Source: DATFVA01 sp963774455 (GTDB lineage Bacteria > Bacteroidota > Ignavibacteria > Ignavibacteriales > Ignavibacteriaceae). From it: a stretch of DNA of 64,000 bases. How positions within the stretch are numbered: the first letter of the stretch is position 1; each line of letters opens with the position of its first letter. This document shows positions 43,524-52,712 of this stretch, piece after piece. The stretch covers positions 248,001-312,000 of the forward strand of contig CAVZFD010000004.1 of the NCBI GenBank assembly GCA_963774455.1. The letters are read 5' to 3'. A program made the position numbers and the translations under genes. The notes beneath the pieces were generated by a model that was given only the letters and a program-made list of their open reading frames with translations, did no database searches and was not told where the DNA came from.

Positions 43524-45550
43524 TATCATCTGTACAAAAGAGAATAGAGGAATTACGTGAAGAAATAAGAGGGCATGATTACAGGTATTATGTTCTTGCC
43601 GAGCCAGTTATAAGCGACCAGAAGTATGATGCTTTAATGAAGGAACTTGAAAAGCTGGAGGAGGAAAATCCCGATCTCGTAACCCCGGATTCTCCAACAC
43701 AGAGAGTAGGGATAGACCTGACAAAAGAATTCAAGCCGATAACTCACCTTATCCCGATGCTTAGTCTTGCTAATACATATAATGAGGAGGAGCTTTTCGA
43801 TTTCGATAGGAGAGTAAGAGATGGTTTACCTCCCGGAGAAAATGCGGAGTATGTGGTTGAACCAAAAATAGACGGCGCTTCTGTCAGTCTTCATTATACA
43901 CACGGCTACCTGGTTACAGCAGCTACCAGAGGCGATGGGGTAGTGGGTGAGGAAATAACGACAAATGTTAAAACTATCCGTTCTGTTCCACTCAGACTGA
44001 ATAAGAACACATCATCTCCTTATTCATTTGATGACATTGAAGTCAGGGGCGAGATTTTTATGAAGGTACAGGACTTCATCAACCTGAACAAGGAGAGAGA
44101 AGCGAAGGGTGAGAAGCTATTTGCAAATCCCCGCAATTCATCCGCAGGCACTCTCAAGCTGCAGGACCCCCGACTGGTTGCCGGAAGGCCTCTGAATATT
44201 TTTGTGTATACTTTAATAAGTGCTGAGGAGAATTATGAAACTCAGTATGAGAATCTTAAGATGCTAAGGAAACTGGGATTCAATGTTAATCCTGAATTCA
44301 GATTCTGTAAGAATATCAAGGCTGTATTGGAAGTCTGCCATAAGCTTGAAGAAAAAAGGAACACGCTTGAGTATGAAGTTGACGGTGCAGTAATAAAAGT
44401 AAATTCTTTAAGGCAGCAAAGAATCCTTGGTAATATAGCAAAATCCCCGCGCTGGGCAGTAGCCTTCAAATTTAAAGCTAAGCAGGCTGTTACGAGACTC
44501 AATAAAATAACCTGGCAGGTTGGGAGAATAGGAACGGTTACTCCAGTAGCCGAAATGGAACCTGTTTTTCTTGCGGGTTCTACGATCAGCAGGGCCACGC
44601 TTCACAACATTGATGAGATACTAAGAAAAGATATCAGAGAAGGCGATAAGGTTGTAATCGAAAAAGGAGGCGACGTCATCCCCAAGGTTGTTTCAGTAGT
44701 AAAGGAAGAAAGACCCACAGGCTCTAAACCTGTTCAGCCTCCGAAAAAATGTCCTGTCTGCAATACACCCCTTTTTCACCCTGAGGGTGAAGTGGCATAT
44801 TATTGTGAGAACACCGAGTGTCCCGCCCAGATCAAAGGACGGCTGGAGCATTTCTCTGCACGCGGAGCAATGGATATAGAGGGTCTGGGGACTGCCTTAA
44901 TTAATCTCTTGGTGGAAGAAGGATTTCTTCATACATATGCAGATATATATGATTTAAAAAACAGGCGGGATGATCTTATTGCCATTGAGCGTCTTGGAGA
45001 AAAAAGCATCGGAAACCTTTTAAGTGCAATTGAAGAAAGCAAAAAGCAGCCATTCGCAAAAGTACTATTTGCAATAGGTATCAGGTATGTGGGATCGGGG
45101 GCCGCAAACAAGCTTGCCGATCACTTTAGAACTATTGATGAAATAATGAAAGCCGATGAAGAAACAATTGAGGCGATTCACGATATCGGACAGAGTATAA
45201 GTCAGAGCGTAGTGAAATTTTTCAAGGATCCCCATAACAGGAAAATAATAGAGCGGCTCAGAGAGCATGGGTTAAAGTTTGCTTCAGAAAAGAAAACCAG
45301 AAAAGAAACCTTCTTTACAGGAAAAACTTTCGTACTTACAGGAACCCTCAGCAGTTTTTCGCGTGAAGAAGCCGGTGATAAAATTGTTGTGTTTGGGGGT
45401 AAAGTTACTTCTACGGTCAGCAAGAACACCGATTTCCTTGTATGCGGTGAGAATGCAGGATCTAAACTGGTGAAAGCCAGGAAACTCGGTGTTTCGGTAT
45501 TGAATGAAAAGGACTTTCTTAAAAAACTTGATGAATCAGAGAAGAAATGA
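43520..45550 (+). CDS. ligA: NAD-dependent DNA ligase LigA
   Basis: The 676-residue protein has the full bacterial order: domain Ia (GHDYRYYVLAEPVISDQKYDALM), the adenylation domain with EPKIDGASVSLHY (active-site Lys), and the OB fold. A four-Cys zinc finger (CPVCNTPLFHPEGEVAYYCENTECPAQ spans its ligands), helix-hairpin-helix repeats, and a C-terminal BRCT domain (GKTFVLTGTLSSFSREEA) follow. It seals nicks in replication and repair using NAD. Overlaps by 4 nt both upstream and downstream make it part of a tight operon. Confidence 0.98.
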   Translation: MISSVQKRIEELREEIRGHDYRYYVLAEPVISDQKYDALMKELEKLEEENPDLVTPDSPTQRVGIDLTKEFKPITHLIPMLSLANTYNEEELFDFDRRVRDGLPPGENAEYVVEPKIDGASVSLHYTHGYLVTAATRGDGVVGEEITTNVKTIRSVPLRLNKNTSSPYSFDDIEVRGEIFMKVQDFINLNKEREAKGEKLFANPRNSSAGTLKLQDPRLVAGRPLNIFVYTLISAEENYETQYENLKMLRKLGFNVNPEFRFCKNIKAVLEVCHKLEEKRNTLEYEVDGAVIKVNSLRQQRILGNIAKSPRWAVAFKFKAKQAVTRLNKITWQVGRIGTVTPVAEMEPVFLAGSTISRATLHNIDEILRKDIREGDKVVIEKGGDVIPKVVSVVKEERPTGSKPVQPPKKCPVCNTPLFHPEGEVAYYCENTECPAQIKGRLEHFSARGAMDIEGLGTALINLLVEEGFLHTYADIYDLKNRRDDLIAIERLGEKSIGNLLSAIEESKKQPFAKVLFAIGIRYVGSGAANKLADHFRTIDEIMKADEETIEAIHDIGQSISQSVVKFFKDPHNRKIIERLREHGLKFASEKKTRKETFFTGKTFVLTGTLSSFSREEAGDKIVVFGGKVTSTVSKNTDFLVCGENAGSKLVKARKLGVSVLNEKDFLKKLDESEKK

Positions 45551-46077
45551 TCGGACAACTAAAAGATAAAATTGCTGAATTTTTAGTAAAAAACAAACTG
45601 AAAGAATTTGAAATTACGGAACATAATTTCCGGGATTTCTTCAAGCGTTCGTTTGATTTTTTTGTTGTTATGCCCGAAAATGATTCCGACTTCAGCCAGT
45701 CTCTCCGTGTATTAAATTATCTGGAGGACAACAGGAAGAGCGTTACCTCTTTTACGCATGATTATAAAGTAAACCTGCTGCCGACCAAGTTCCGCCAGAA
45801 AGCAATGGGGTATACTGTCGATGATGTAAGCCGGCTGAATCTTCCTTCAAAGAAAATAAATGACAAGCTTGAACAGCTCAGGTTCCAGACAGTAATAGAC
45901 CTGAACAGGCAGGAAAATATATTCTGCAGCTATATCGTTAACCAGGTTAAGGCTCCGTATAAACTGGGTTTTGTCAAAGGAGATCCCGATAAATTTTATA
46001 ATATCCAGGTTATTAATAAGAGTCCCGACGCTGAAAACTCATACAAAAATTTATTAAATTGCTTAAAAATGTTTTAA
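45547..46077 (+). CDS. Hypothetical protein of Bacteroidota-like type (DUF6913-like, tentative)
   Basis: The 176-residue soluble protein has no membrane helix or signal peptide. The middle part (LEQLRFQTVIDLNRQENIFCSYIVNQVKAPYKLGFVKGD, read in two pieces) resembles small uncharacterised proteins, and faintly the acceptor half of heptosyltransferase-type glycosyltransferases (a strand followed by K-x-G motif), without their donor-binding half. The assignment to DUF6913 is from memory of pattern only. Its start overlaps the ligA stop (ATGA), and a STAS-domain gene follows within 9 nt. Function unknown. Confidence 0.6.
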   Translation: MIGQLKDKIAEFLVKNKLKEFEITEHNFRDFFKRSFDFFVVMPENDSDFSQSLRVLNYLEDNRKSVTSFTHDYKVNLLPTKFRQKAMGYTVDDVSRLNLPSKKINDKLEQLRFQTVIDLNRQENIFCSYIVNQVKAPYKLGFVKGDPDKFYNIQVINKSPDAENSYKNLLNCLKMF

Positions 46078-46086
46078 GGAAATTAT

Positions 46087-46434
46087 ATGAATTTCGAGAC
46101 CAAAAGGATCGACGAGATTACAATATTTAAATTGAATGAGAAAAGATTAGATACAAATATTTCAGGACTTGTTAAAGGTGAATTTACAATGCTTCTTAAG
46201 GTTGAGGGGATCAACAAGCTTATTCTTGATATGAGCGAGGTCGAAACATGCGACAGCTCTGGACTCAGTGCTATACTGGTGGCAAACCGAATTCTAAACA
46301 CAAACGGCGGAGCAATGAGGATAGCCGCCCCGTCTGAAAAAGTTTACTCTCTTATTAAAATCACACAGCTTGACCGGGTCCTTCCGGTTTGTGAAACGGT
46401 GGATGAAGCTTTCAATGAGTTAAAAAAGGGGTAG
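46087..46434 (+). CDS. STAS-domain anti-sigma-factor antagonist
   Basis: The 115-residue protein is a single STAS domain with ILDMSEVETCDSSGLSAILVAN near residue 46. The Asp-Ser-Ser-Gly-Leu motif (Ser57/58) is the site phosphorylated in SpoIIAA and RsbV-type antagonists by their cognate kinase. It would switch partners by phosphorylation, releasing a sigma factor or acting in an RsbU-like stress pathway. No kinase or phosphatase gene is adjacent. It lies between an unknown gene and two sodium symporters that may be cotranscribed with it. Confidence 0.88.
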   Translation: MNFETKRIDEITIFKLNEKRLDTNISGLVKGEFTMLLKVEGINKLILDMSEVETCDSSGLSAILVANRILNTNGGAMRIAAPSEKVYSLIKITQLDRVLPVCETVDEAFNELKKG

Positions 46435-46438
46435 CTTA

Positions 46439-47884
46439 TTGGAAGGAAGATCGCTCGATTATTTTATCATTGCGATTTATTTAATCGGTATAGCGATTTT
46501 CGGTATAATATCAGGGGGTAGACAGAAATCCGTTAAAGATTATTTCCTCGGTTCTAATTCAGTTCCCTGGTGGGCGGTGTGTTTCTCTATAGTTGCTGTT
46601 GAAACGAGCACTTTAACTTTTATCTCCATTCCCGGTTTATCATACCTTACCAATTTAAACTTTCTTCAGGTAACTTTCGGCTATCTTCTTGGAAGAATAA
46701 TAGTAGCGGCTGTATTTCTGCCGGCGTATTATAAAGGCGAACTGAAAACTGCGTACACTTATCTTGAAACAAGGTTCGGCGGGAAGACCCGCAACTATGC
46801 TTCAGTTGTATTTTTATTTACGAGAACGGCAGCTGACGGAGTAAGACTTTTCGCAACGGCCATCCCATTAAAACTTCTGCTGGGTATCGATTACCCTTAT
46901 GCAATTATAATCATAGCGCTGGTATCTCTTGTCTATACTTATACCGGTGGCGTAAAAGGAATCATATGGGTTGATGTAATCCAGATGTTCATTTATATAA
47001 CAGGAGCAGTTCTGGCAGGTTTTTTTATATTAAATCTTCTTCCTGATGGCTGGAATTCTGTTGTCTTTGCTGCATCAGAAGGAAATAAATTCCAGGTTAT
47101 TAATTCAGGCTTCGACGGCAACCTAAAAGATTTTTTTACTGATCCCTACACTCTCATTGGCGGTATACTCGGAGGTGCATTTTTATCGATGGCCTCGCAC
47201 GGTACTGATCAGCTGATTGTTCAAAGGCTACTTGCCGCCAAAGATTTGAAGGAAAGCAGGAAGGCAGTCGTTGGCAGCGGGGTATTAATTATAATCCAGT
47301 TTGCTATCTTCCTCATTCTCGGAGTTATGCTCTATGCCTATTACGGGAAAATAGATATGAAGCCCGATGAGATCTTTCCCAATTTCATAATACACGTAAT
47401 GCCCACGGGGGTTTCAGGAATAATAATCGCAGGATTATTTGCAGCTGCGATGTCGACGCTGGCAGGGTCAATGAGTTCTCTTTCATCCTCAACAATGATG
47501 GATCTGTTTCAGCCCATATTCGGAAAGAGAGGAAACCAATTATTTATATCCAGGTTAATTACCATATTCTGGGCAGTTATGCTGATTCTATCGGCATTAT
47601 TCTTTATGAACACTTCCACTGCGGTAGTTGAACTTGCCCTGAGCATTGCCTCTTTTACATACGGAGGATTGCTTGGCACTTTCCTGCTTGGTTTCTTTTT
47701 TAAACACGCAGATCAGCATGGCGCCTTAACCGGATTTACAATTGCAATAATTGTTATGACTTTTGTAATATCGTTCAAAGTAGTAGCCTGGACATGGTAT
47801 ACGCTCATCGGGGTGGCAGTAACGTTGTTGGTCGGATATATAGTCTCCCTGTTTAGAAACAAATACTTCAGCGAGGAAACTTGA
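46439..47884 (+). CDS. Sodium/solute symporter (SSF family), first of a tandem pair
   Basis: The 481-residue protein has about 13 membrane helices. It has the SSF signature GSNSVPWWAVCFSIVAVETSTLTFISIPG in helix 1-2, a conserved RIIVAAVFLPAYYKGELKTAYTYLETRFG region, and the later block IIIAGLFAAAMSTLAGSMSSLSS, which carries the Na2-site Ser residues. Substrate (sugar, amino acid, osmolyte or organic acid) cannot be told. Start is TTG, 4 nt after the STAS stop, with AAGGGG upstream. Its stop overlaps the next symporter start (TTGA). Confidence 0.9.
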   Translation: MEGRSLDYFIIAIYLIGIAIFGIISGGRQKSVKDYFLGSNSVPWWAVCFSIVAVETSTLTFISIPGLSYLTNLNFLQVTFGYLLGRIIVAAVFLPAYYKGELKTAYTYLETRFGGKTRNYASVVFLFTRTAADGVRLFATAIPLKLLLGIDYPYAIIIIALVSLVYTYTGGVKGIIWVDVIQMFIYITGAVLAGFFILNLLPDGWNSVVFAASEGNKFQVINSGFDGNLKDFFTDPYTLIGGILGGAFLSMASHGTDQLIVQRLLAAKDLKESRKAVVGSGVLIIIQFAIFLILGVMLYAYYGKIDMKPDEIFPNFIIHVMPTGVSGIIIAGLFAAAMSTLAGSMSSLSSSTMMDLFQPIFGKRGNQLFISRLITIFWAVMLILSALFFMNTSTAVVELALSIASFTYGGLLGTFLLGFFFKHADQHGALTGFTIAIIVMTFVISFKVVAWTWYTLIGVAVTLLVGYIVSLFRNKYFSEET

Positions 47885-49629
47885 GTTTAATCGATTACCT
47901 GATAATCCTGGTATACTTCATAATTTCCCTTACTATTGCTTTATTCTACACCCGCAGAGCAGGGAAAAGCACAGAGGAATTTTTTCTTTCAGGCAGAAAT
48001 CTGCCCTGGTATCTGGCCGGACTCTCTATGGTGGCAACAACTTTCGCTGCCGATACACCTCTTGCTGTAACCGAACTGGTCGCAAAAAACGGAATTGCCG
48101 GCAACTGGGTCTGGTGGAACTTTGCTTTCGGCGGCCTCCTTACGGTTTTCTTTTTTGCCAGACTATGGAGGCGTGCGGGTATAATGACAGAAGTAGAGTT
48201 TGCCGAATTGCGTTATTCCGGAAAACCTGCGAAATTTTTAAGAGGATTCAGGGCTGTTTACCTGGGGTTGTTTATGAACATCATTATTATGGGCTGGGTG
48301 AATAAGGCAATGGCATCAATTCTCACCGGAATGTTTAAAATCCCCGAATCGGAAGTTATCTTTTACGTTTTCGGGTGTATGTTGATCGTTGCATTATACT
48401 CAGCCCTGTCCGGGTTATGGGGAGTTGTAATTACAGATGCTTTCCAGTTTATTATAGCAATGACAGGCTGTATAATCCTGGCTGTTATTGTGATTAATTC
48501 TCAGCAGGTCGGGGGAATGGCAGGTTTGCAGGAAAAGCTTCCCAAATATACCTTCAGATTTCTCCCTGTTTTTAATGACATAGGTGATCTAGGAACGGCA
48601 TTTTCCCTTTCGGTAGTCTCTTTCCTTGCATATGTCGGAATAATCTGGTGGGCTTCGTGGTACCCAGGAGCCGAACCCGGCGGGGGAGGTTATGTTGCTC
48701 AGAGAATGATGTCGGCTAAAGATGAGAAGCACTCGCTCTTTGCAACCCTCTTTTTCCAGATTGCCCACTACGGGATTCGTCCCTGGCCATGGATAATAGT
48801 TGGTTTATGTTCACTGATCCTTTACCCGGATCTTTCCTCATCCGACAAAGGAATGGGCTACATATTTGCAATGAATGATTTTCTTCCGTCCGGGTTAAAG
48901 GGACTGCTTGTAGCTGCTTTTTTCGCGGCTTATATGAGTACCATCGCTACGCAATTAAATTGGGGAACATCCTACCTTATAAATGATTTTTACAGGAGAT
49001 TTCTTTATCGTAACCGGGATGAATTATTTTATATCAGAGCATCGAGGGCAGCAACAATTTTGTTGATGATAACCTCGGCTATAGTGACGTTTTTTATAAG
49101 CACAATATCCGGAGCCTGGGTTTTTATAATGGAGTGCGGTGCCGGATTAGGACTTGTTCTCATACTACGGTGGTATTGGTGGAGAATAAATGCCTGGTCC
49201 GAAATATCAGCAATGATTACTCCTTTCGTTGTATTACCGGTCCTGAAACTATACGGTGTAGAATTTCCTTACACTTTATTTTTCCTCGTTTCCTGCACTA
49301 CGGTAGTCTGGCTCATAATAACATTCCTGACCAGGCCTACTGAAAAATCAAAATTATTTGAATTTTATAGGAAAATTCATCCCGGAGGAATTTTATGGAG
49401 GAAGATATCAGACCAGCTCCCTGAGGTCAAAAGTGAAAGTGAGTTCGGAATCATGTTCATTAATTGGCTTGCTGGCATTGTCCTGGTCTATTCCTTCTTA
49501 TTCGGGACAGGCAGTATTCTTCTGGGGGACACAACAAATTCCATAATCTTCGTCATAACCACTATTATTTCTATTACCATAATATACAAGAACTTAAGTG
49601 AAGCAGGTTGGAAAACATTAATTAAATAA
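47881..49629 (+). CDS. Sodium/solute symporter (SSF family), second of the pair
   Basis: The 582-residue protein has the SSF fold, with FFLSGRNLPWYLAGLSMVATTFAADTPLAVTELVA near the N-terminus, GVVITDAFQFIIAMTG, and VAAFFAAYMSTIATQLNWGTSYLINDFYRRF for the sodium site. A longer C-terminus adds two more hydrophobic helices. It is divergent from its upstream neighbour, so the pair is not a recent duplication. It has a TTG start overlapping the upstream stop, with GAGG 5 nt before it. Tandem symporters may take up different solutes under the same control (inference). Confidence 0.9.
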   Translation: MSLIDYLIILVYFIISLTIALFYTRRAGKSTEEFFLSGRNLPWYLAGLSMVATTFAADTPLAVTELVAKNGIAGNWVWWNFAFGGLLTVFFFARLWRRAGIMTEVEFAELRYSGKPAKFLRGFRAVYLGLFMNIIIMGWVNKAMASILTGMFKIPESEVIFYVFGCMLIVALYSALSGLWGVVITDAFQFIIAMTGCIILAVIVINSQQVGGMAGLQEKLPKYTFRFLPVFNDIGDLGTAFSLSVVSFLAYVGIIWWASWYPGAEPGGGGYVAQRMMSAKDEKHSLFATLFFQIAHYGIRPWPWIIVGLCSLILYPDLSSSDKGMGYIFAMNDFLPSGLKGLLVAAFFAAYMSTIATQLNWGTSYLINDFYRRFLYRNRDELFYIRASRAATILLMITSAIVTFFISTISGAWVFIMECGAGLGLVLILRWYWWRINAWSEISAMITPFVVLPVLKLYGVEFPYTLFFLVSCTTVVWLIITFLTRPTEKSKLFEFYRKIHPGGILWRKISDQLPEVKSESEFGIMFINWLAGIVLVYSFLFGTGSILLGDTTNSIIFVITTIISITIIYKNLSEAGWKTLIK

Positions 49630-49671
49630 TCCTTATTTTTAAGTTTCATAATCATCCATTTTCATCTTTTT

Positions 49672-50526
49672 ATGAAACGAACGGAGATACTGAAAAATAT
49701 AGAGGTTGTTGTTTCAGATATTGACGGTACACTATTGACTGACGAGGGATTCGTTGATAAAGAATCTCAAAAGCTTATATCAGAGTTACCCAAACATGGA
49801 GTTCATTTTACTGTAGCAACTGGAAGACTTCATTCGGCTATTACCGAGCTGGCCACAGACCTTGGAATTGATATCCCTCTGATTTCAATGGATGGAGCAC
49901 TGATAAAAAATCACCCCGAGGGAGAAATATTGTTTGAATCTTTCGTGAAGGAAAAGTATGTTAGAAAAGCAGTTGCCCTGGCGGATACTTTTCTCCTTAA
50001 CGTGGCCCTGTGTCATGATGATGCTATATATTATACAGAAAGAAATTCGGTGATCCCTCAGATAATGGATAAATTCGGCGCCAGGTACGAGGAAGTGAAA
50101 TCTTACGATGAATTTTGTGACAGGACCCTCGAGGTTGTCTTCGCTTCAGATTATAAGAATAACTTGAAATATGTATATAACCGCCTAAGTTTCCCCTATA
50201 CGTTCGGGCTTGAAAGATCATATTTCAGATCCCAGAGGCGTGATAATATTTATTATCTTGAGATAAGAAATAAAGGAACATCCAAGGGAATGGGATTTAA
50301 AAGGCTCCTGAAAGACCTGAACGTTAAGGAGGCAAATGCTGCTGTCATAGGAGACTGGTATAATGATTTAAGTCTTTTTAAGGTAGGTGGATTTAAAGTA
50401 GCAATATCGAATGCTGTAGCCGAGGTGAAAAGACAGGCTGATTTTATAACGACAAAGGATAATAATAACGGCGGAGTAGGTGAATTCATTGAAATGATAT
50501 TACAGGCAAAAACAAGCAGGAAATGA
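49672..50526 (+). CDS. Cof-type HAD-IIB hydrolase
   Basis: The 284-residue protein has the four HAD motifs: VVSDIDGTLLTDEG (nucleophile Asp16, acid/base Asp18), TVATGR, a Lys in the GTSKGMGF region, and VIGDWYNDLSLF (metal site). A Cof-type C2 cap domain lies in the middle. These enzymes dephosphorylate sugar phosphates, FMN/PLP or other small phosphate esters; the substrate is not deducible. It overlaps the downstream HD phosphodiesterase start by 4 nt. Confidence 0.9.
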   Translation: MKRTEILKNIEVVVSDIDGTLLTDEGFVDKESQKLISELPKHGVHFTVATGRLHSAITELATDLGIDIPLISMDGALIKNHPEGEILFESFVKEKYVRKAVALADTFLLNVALCHDDAIYYTERNSVIPQIMDKFGARYEEVKSYDEFCDRTLEVVFASDYKNNLKYVYNRLSFPYTFGLERSYFRSQRRDNIYYLEIRNKGTSKGMGFKRLLKDLNVKEANAAVIGDWYNDLSLFKVGGFKVAISNAVAEVKRQADFITTKDNNNGGVGEFIEMILQAKTSRK

Positions 50527-52712
50527 AAACTGAAGAACACAAAAAAGGCAGTCTCCGGCTAAAGTTCTTAATCGGCCTCAGTGCTGTTATTCTTATCGTC
50601 TTTATGTTTCCCAAAGGAGAATCGATTGAATCTGAAGTTACGGTTGGCTCGATATGGATACATGACGATTTAATTGCACAATTCAGTTTCCCTGTATTGA
50701 AAGACCAGAAAACTTACCGGGACGAGCTGAAGGCGGCTGCAAATACTGTTTATCCTGTGTATTTAAAACAGCCCGAAACAATAGATGCCATAGTGGATAC
50801 TGTGAAGAATTATGACTCTTTTCTTATCAGGATGATTGATAGTACTCTATCAACGGAGGGCGAGGGTTTGAATCCTACTTTTCTAAGTACTCAATCTTAT
50901 ACCACCTTCCTGAATCTGAGGCGGCAGGAACGAAATATGCTGCAGCGGAAAAACCTGAGAGAAGTACTTAACAGCATAAACAGTATACTTACCCAGGTTT
51001 ATAAAAGCGGTATAATTAATCAGGTTCCTTCAGGCCGGGACAGTGTTGCCGTCAGGACAGGGAACATTGACAGGATTGAAGCATCGGGCAAATTTATCGA
51101 TGTGCAAGCGGCTGAAAAGATAGTTAAGAGCGGTATTGAGCAGATGAAGCTTTCTGAGGACCTGAAAAGTGCGCTGGAGGAATACGCTGTTCATTTTATA
51201 AATCCTAATATCATTTACAATCAGGAGTCTACACAGGAAGAGATTGAACAGGCAAAGAATAACGTATCACGGTACATTGGAATAGTCAATGAGAATGAAA
51301 GAATTATAGCAAAGCACGACAGGGTAACCAAAGAAGCAAAACTCAAGATAGATTCATATAGGGCTGCTAAGGGGGAGAAGATTGGAGCAAGCGGATTCTG
51401 GCTACAGTTTGTAGGTAAGTTCTTCCATATATCCCTGCTTCTTTCATTGCTTATCATCTATCTTTTTCTATTTAGAAAAAAGATATTTTTTGACAACCAG
51501 AAACTAATACTCATTACGATAATACTTGTATTTGTCTGTTTCGTTACCTTTTTGATAAATCAGATAACCGTAAATGTACCTCTGCAGTTTCTGATCTTTA
51601 TACCCGCAGCTACCATGCTGCTCACAATAATTTTCGATTCCAGGGTAGGTTTCTATACTACGGTAATTATTTCACTCATTGCAGGAGCCTTAAGAGGCAA
51701 TGATTATACATTTGCCGTGATGAATATTTTTGCAGGCGCTCTTGCTGTATATACGGTTCGCGATATTAAAAACCGATCGCAGATCTTCAGATCGTTTTTG
51801 TTTATCCTACTCGGCTACCTTATTGCAGTTTTCGCTTTTGGTCTGGAGAGATTCGCACCGTTTGAATCATTAATGATCGAGTCGGCTTTCGCATCGACAA
51901 ATGCCTTGATCAGCCCTGTTCTCACATATGGACTGCTCATTTTTTTTGAGAAATTCTTCAGAATAACCACCGACCTCACACTGCTTGAACTTTCGAATTT
52001 TGACAGACCGTTATTGAAAGAACTGTCGAGAAAGGCTCCCGGAACCTTTAACCATTCTATGACAATGGGAACTCTTGCCGAGACGGCAGCAGAGAAAATC
52101 GGAGCCAATCCCCTCCTTGCCAGGGTAGGTGCATACTATCATGACGTAGGGAAGATTATTACCCCTCAGAATTTTGTTGAGAACCAGCTCAATAATCAGA
52201 ATGTACATGAAAATCTCACACCTGAGGAGAGTGTTGAACTGATAAGCCGTCACGTTAAGGAAGGGATAGAACTTGCCCGTGAATACAATGTACCGCAGGA
52301 AGTCGTGGATTTTATCCCAATGCACCATGGCACAATGGTGATCTCATTCTTTTTTGAAAAAGCTAAAAAACTTTATGGTGAAGAAAAAGTGAACATCGAT
52401 GATTTTAGGTACCCGGGACCGAAGCCGAATACAAAAGAGACGGCTATCATCATGCTTGCCGACGGCAGCGAGTCGGCTGTCAGGTCTATTGAAGATCCTG
52501 ATCCGACAAAAGTTGAGAACGTAATTGATAAAATCATCAAGGGAAGAATTAATGACGGTCAGCTCGATAATTCACCTATCACTTTCAGCGATATTGATAA
52601 AATTAAGGAAGCATTTATAAGTATTCTGCTGGGACAGCATCACCGCAGGATCAGGTATCCCAAACAGGAAGAAATGGAAAAAGGGGAGCCGGAGAAGAAT
52701 GAAGGAAAATGA
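50523..52712 (+). CDS. 7TM-HD phosphodiesterase (PgpH-like)
   Basis: The 729-residue protein has an N-terminal membrane helix, a 7TMR-HD extracytoplasmic domain (about 35-290), seven membrane helices (about 300-480) and a C-terminal HD domain. The HD domain carries FNHSMTMGTLAE, YYHDVGKI (His540-Asp541) and PMHHGTMV. PgpH of Listeria, with the same architecture and length, hydrolyses cyclic di-AMP. I infer the same substrate class, although I see no diadenylate cyclase gene in the window to confirm it. Start and stop overlap both neighbours by 4 nt. Confidence 0.88.
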   Translation: MKTEEHKKGSLRLKFLIGLSAVILIVFMFPKGESIESEVTVGSIWIHDDLIAQFSFPVLKDQKTYRDELKAAANTVYPVYLKQPETIDAIVDTVKNYDSFLIRMIDSTLSTEGEGLNPTFLSTQSYTTFLNLRRQERNMLQRKNLREVLNSINSILTQVYKSGIINQVPSGRDSVAVRTGNIDRIEASGKFIDVQAAEKIVKSGIEQMKLSEDLKSALEEYAVHFINPNIIYNQESTQEEIEQAKNNVSRYIGIVNENERIIAKHDRVTKEAKLKIDSYRAAKGEKIGASGFWLQFVGKFFHISLLLSLLIIYLFLFRKKIFFDNQKLILITIILVFVCFVTFLINQITVNVPLQFLIFIPAATMLLTIIFDSRVGFYTTVIISLIAGALRGNDYTFAVMNIFAGALAVYTVRDIKNRSQIFRSFLFILLGYLIAVFAFGLERFAPFESLMIESAFASTNALISPVLTYGLLIFFEKFFRITTDLTLLELSNFDRPLLKELSRKAPGTFNHSMTMGTLAETAAEKIGANPLLARVGAYYHDVGKIITPQNFVENQLNNQNVHENLTPEESVELISRHVKEGIELAREYNVPQEVVDFIPMHHGTMVISFFFEKAKKLYGEEKVNIDDFRYPGPKPNTKETAIIMLADGSESAVRSIEDPDPTKVENVIDKIIKGRINDGQLDNSPITFSDIDKIKEAFISILLGQHHRRIRYPKQEEMEKGEPEKNEGK

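Noticed and set aside
46439..49629. The two symporters as a recent tandem duplication.
   Set aside because: The proteins differ in length and in most of their sequence; only the family motifs match.
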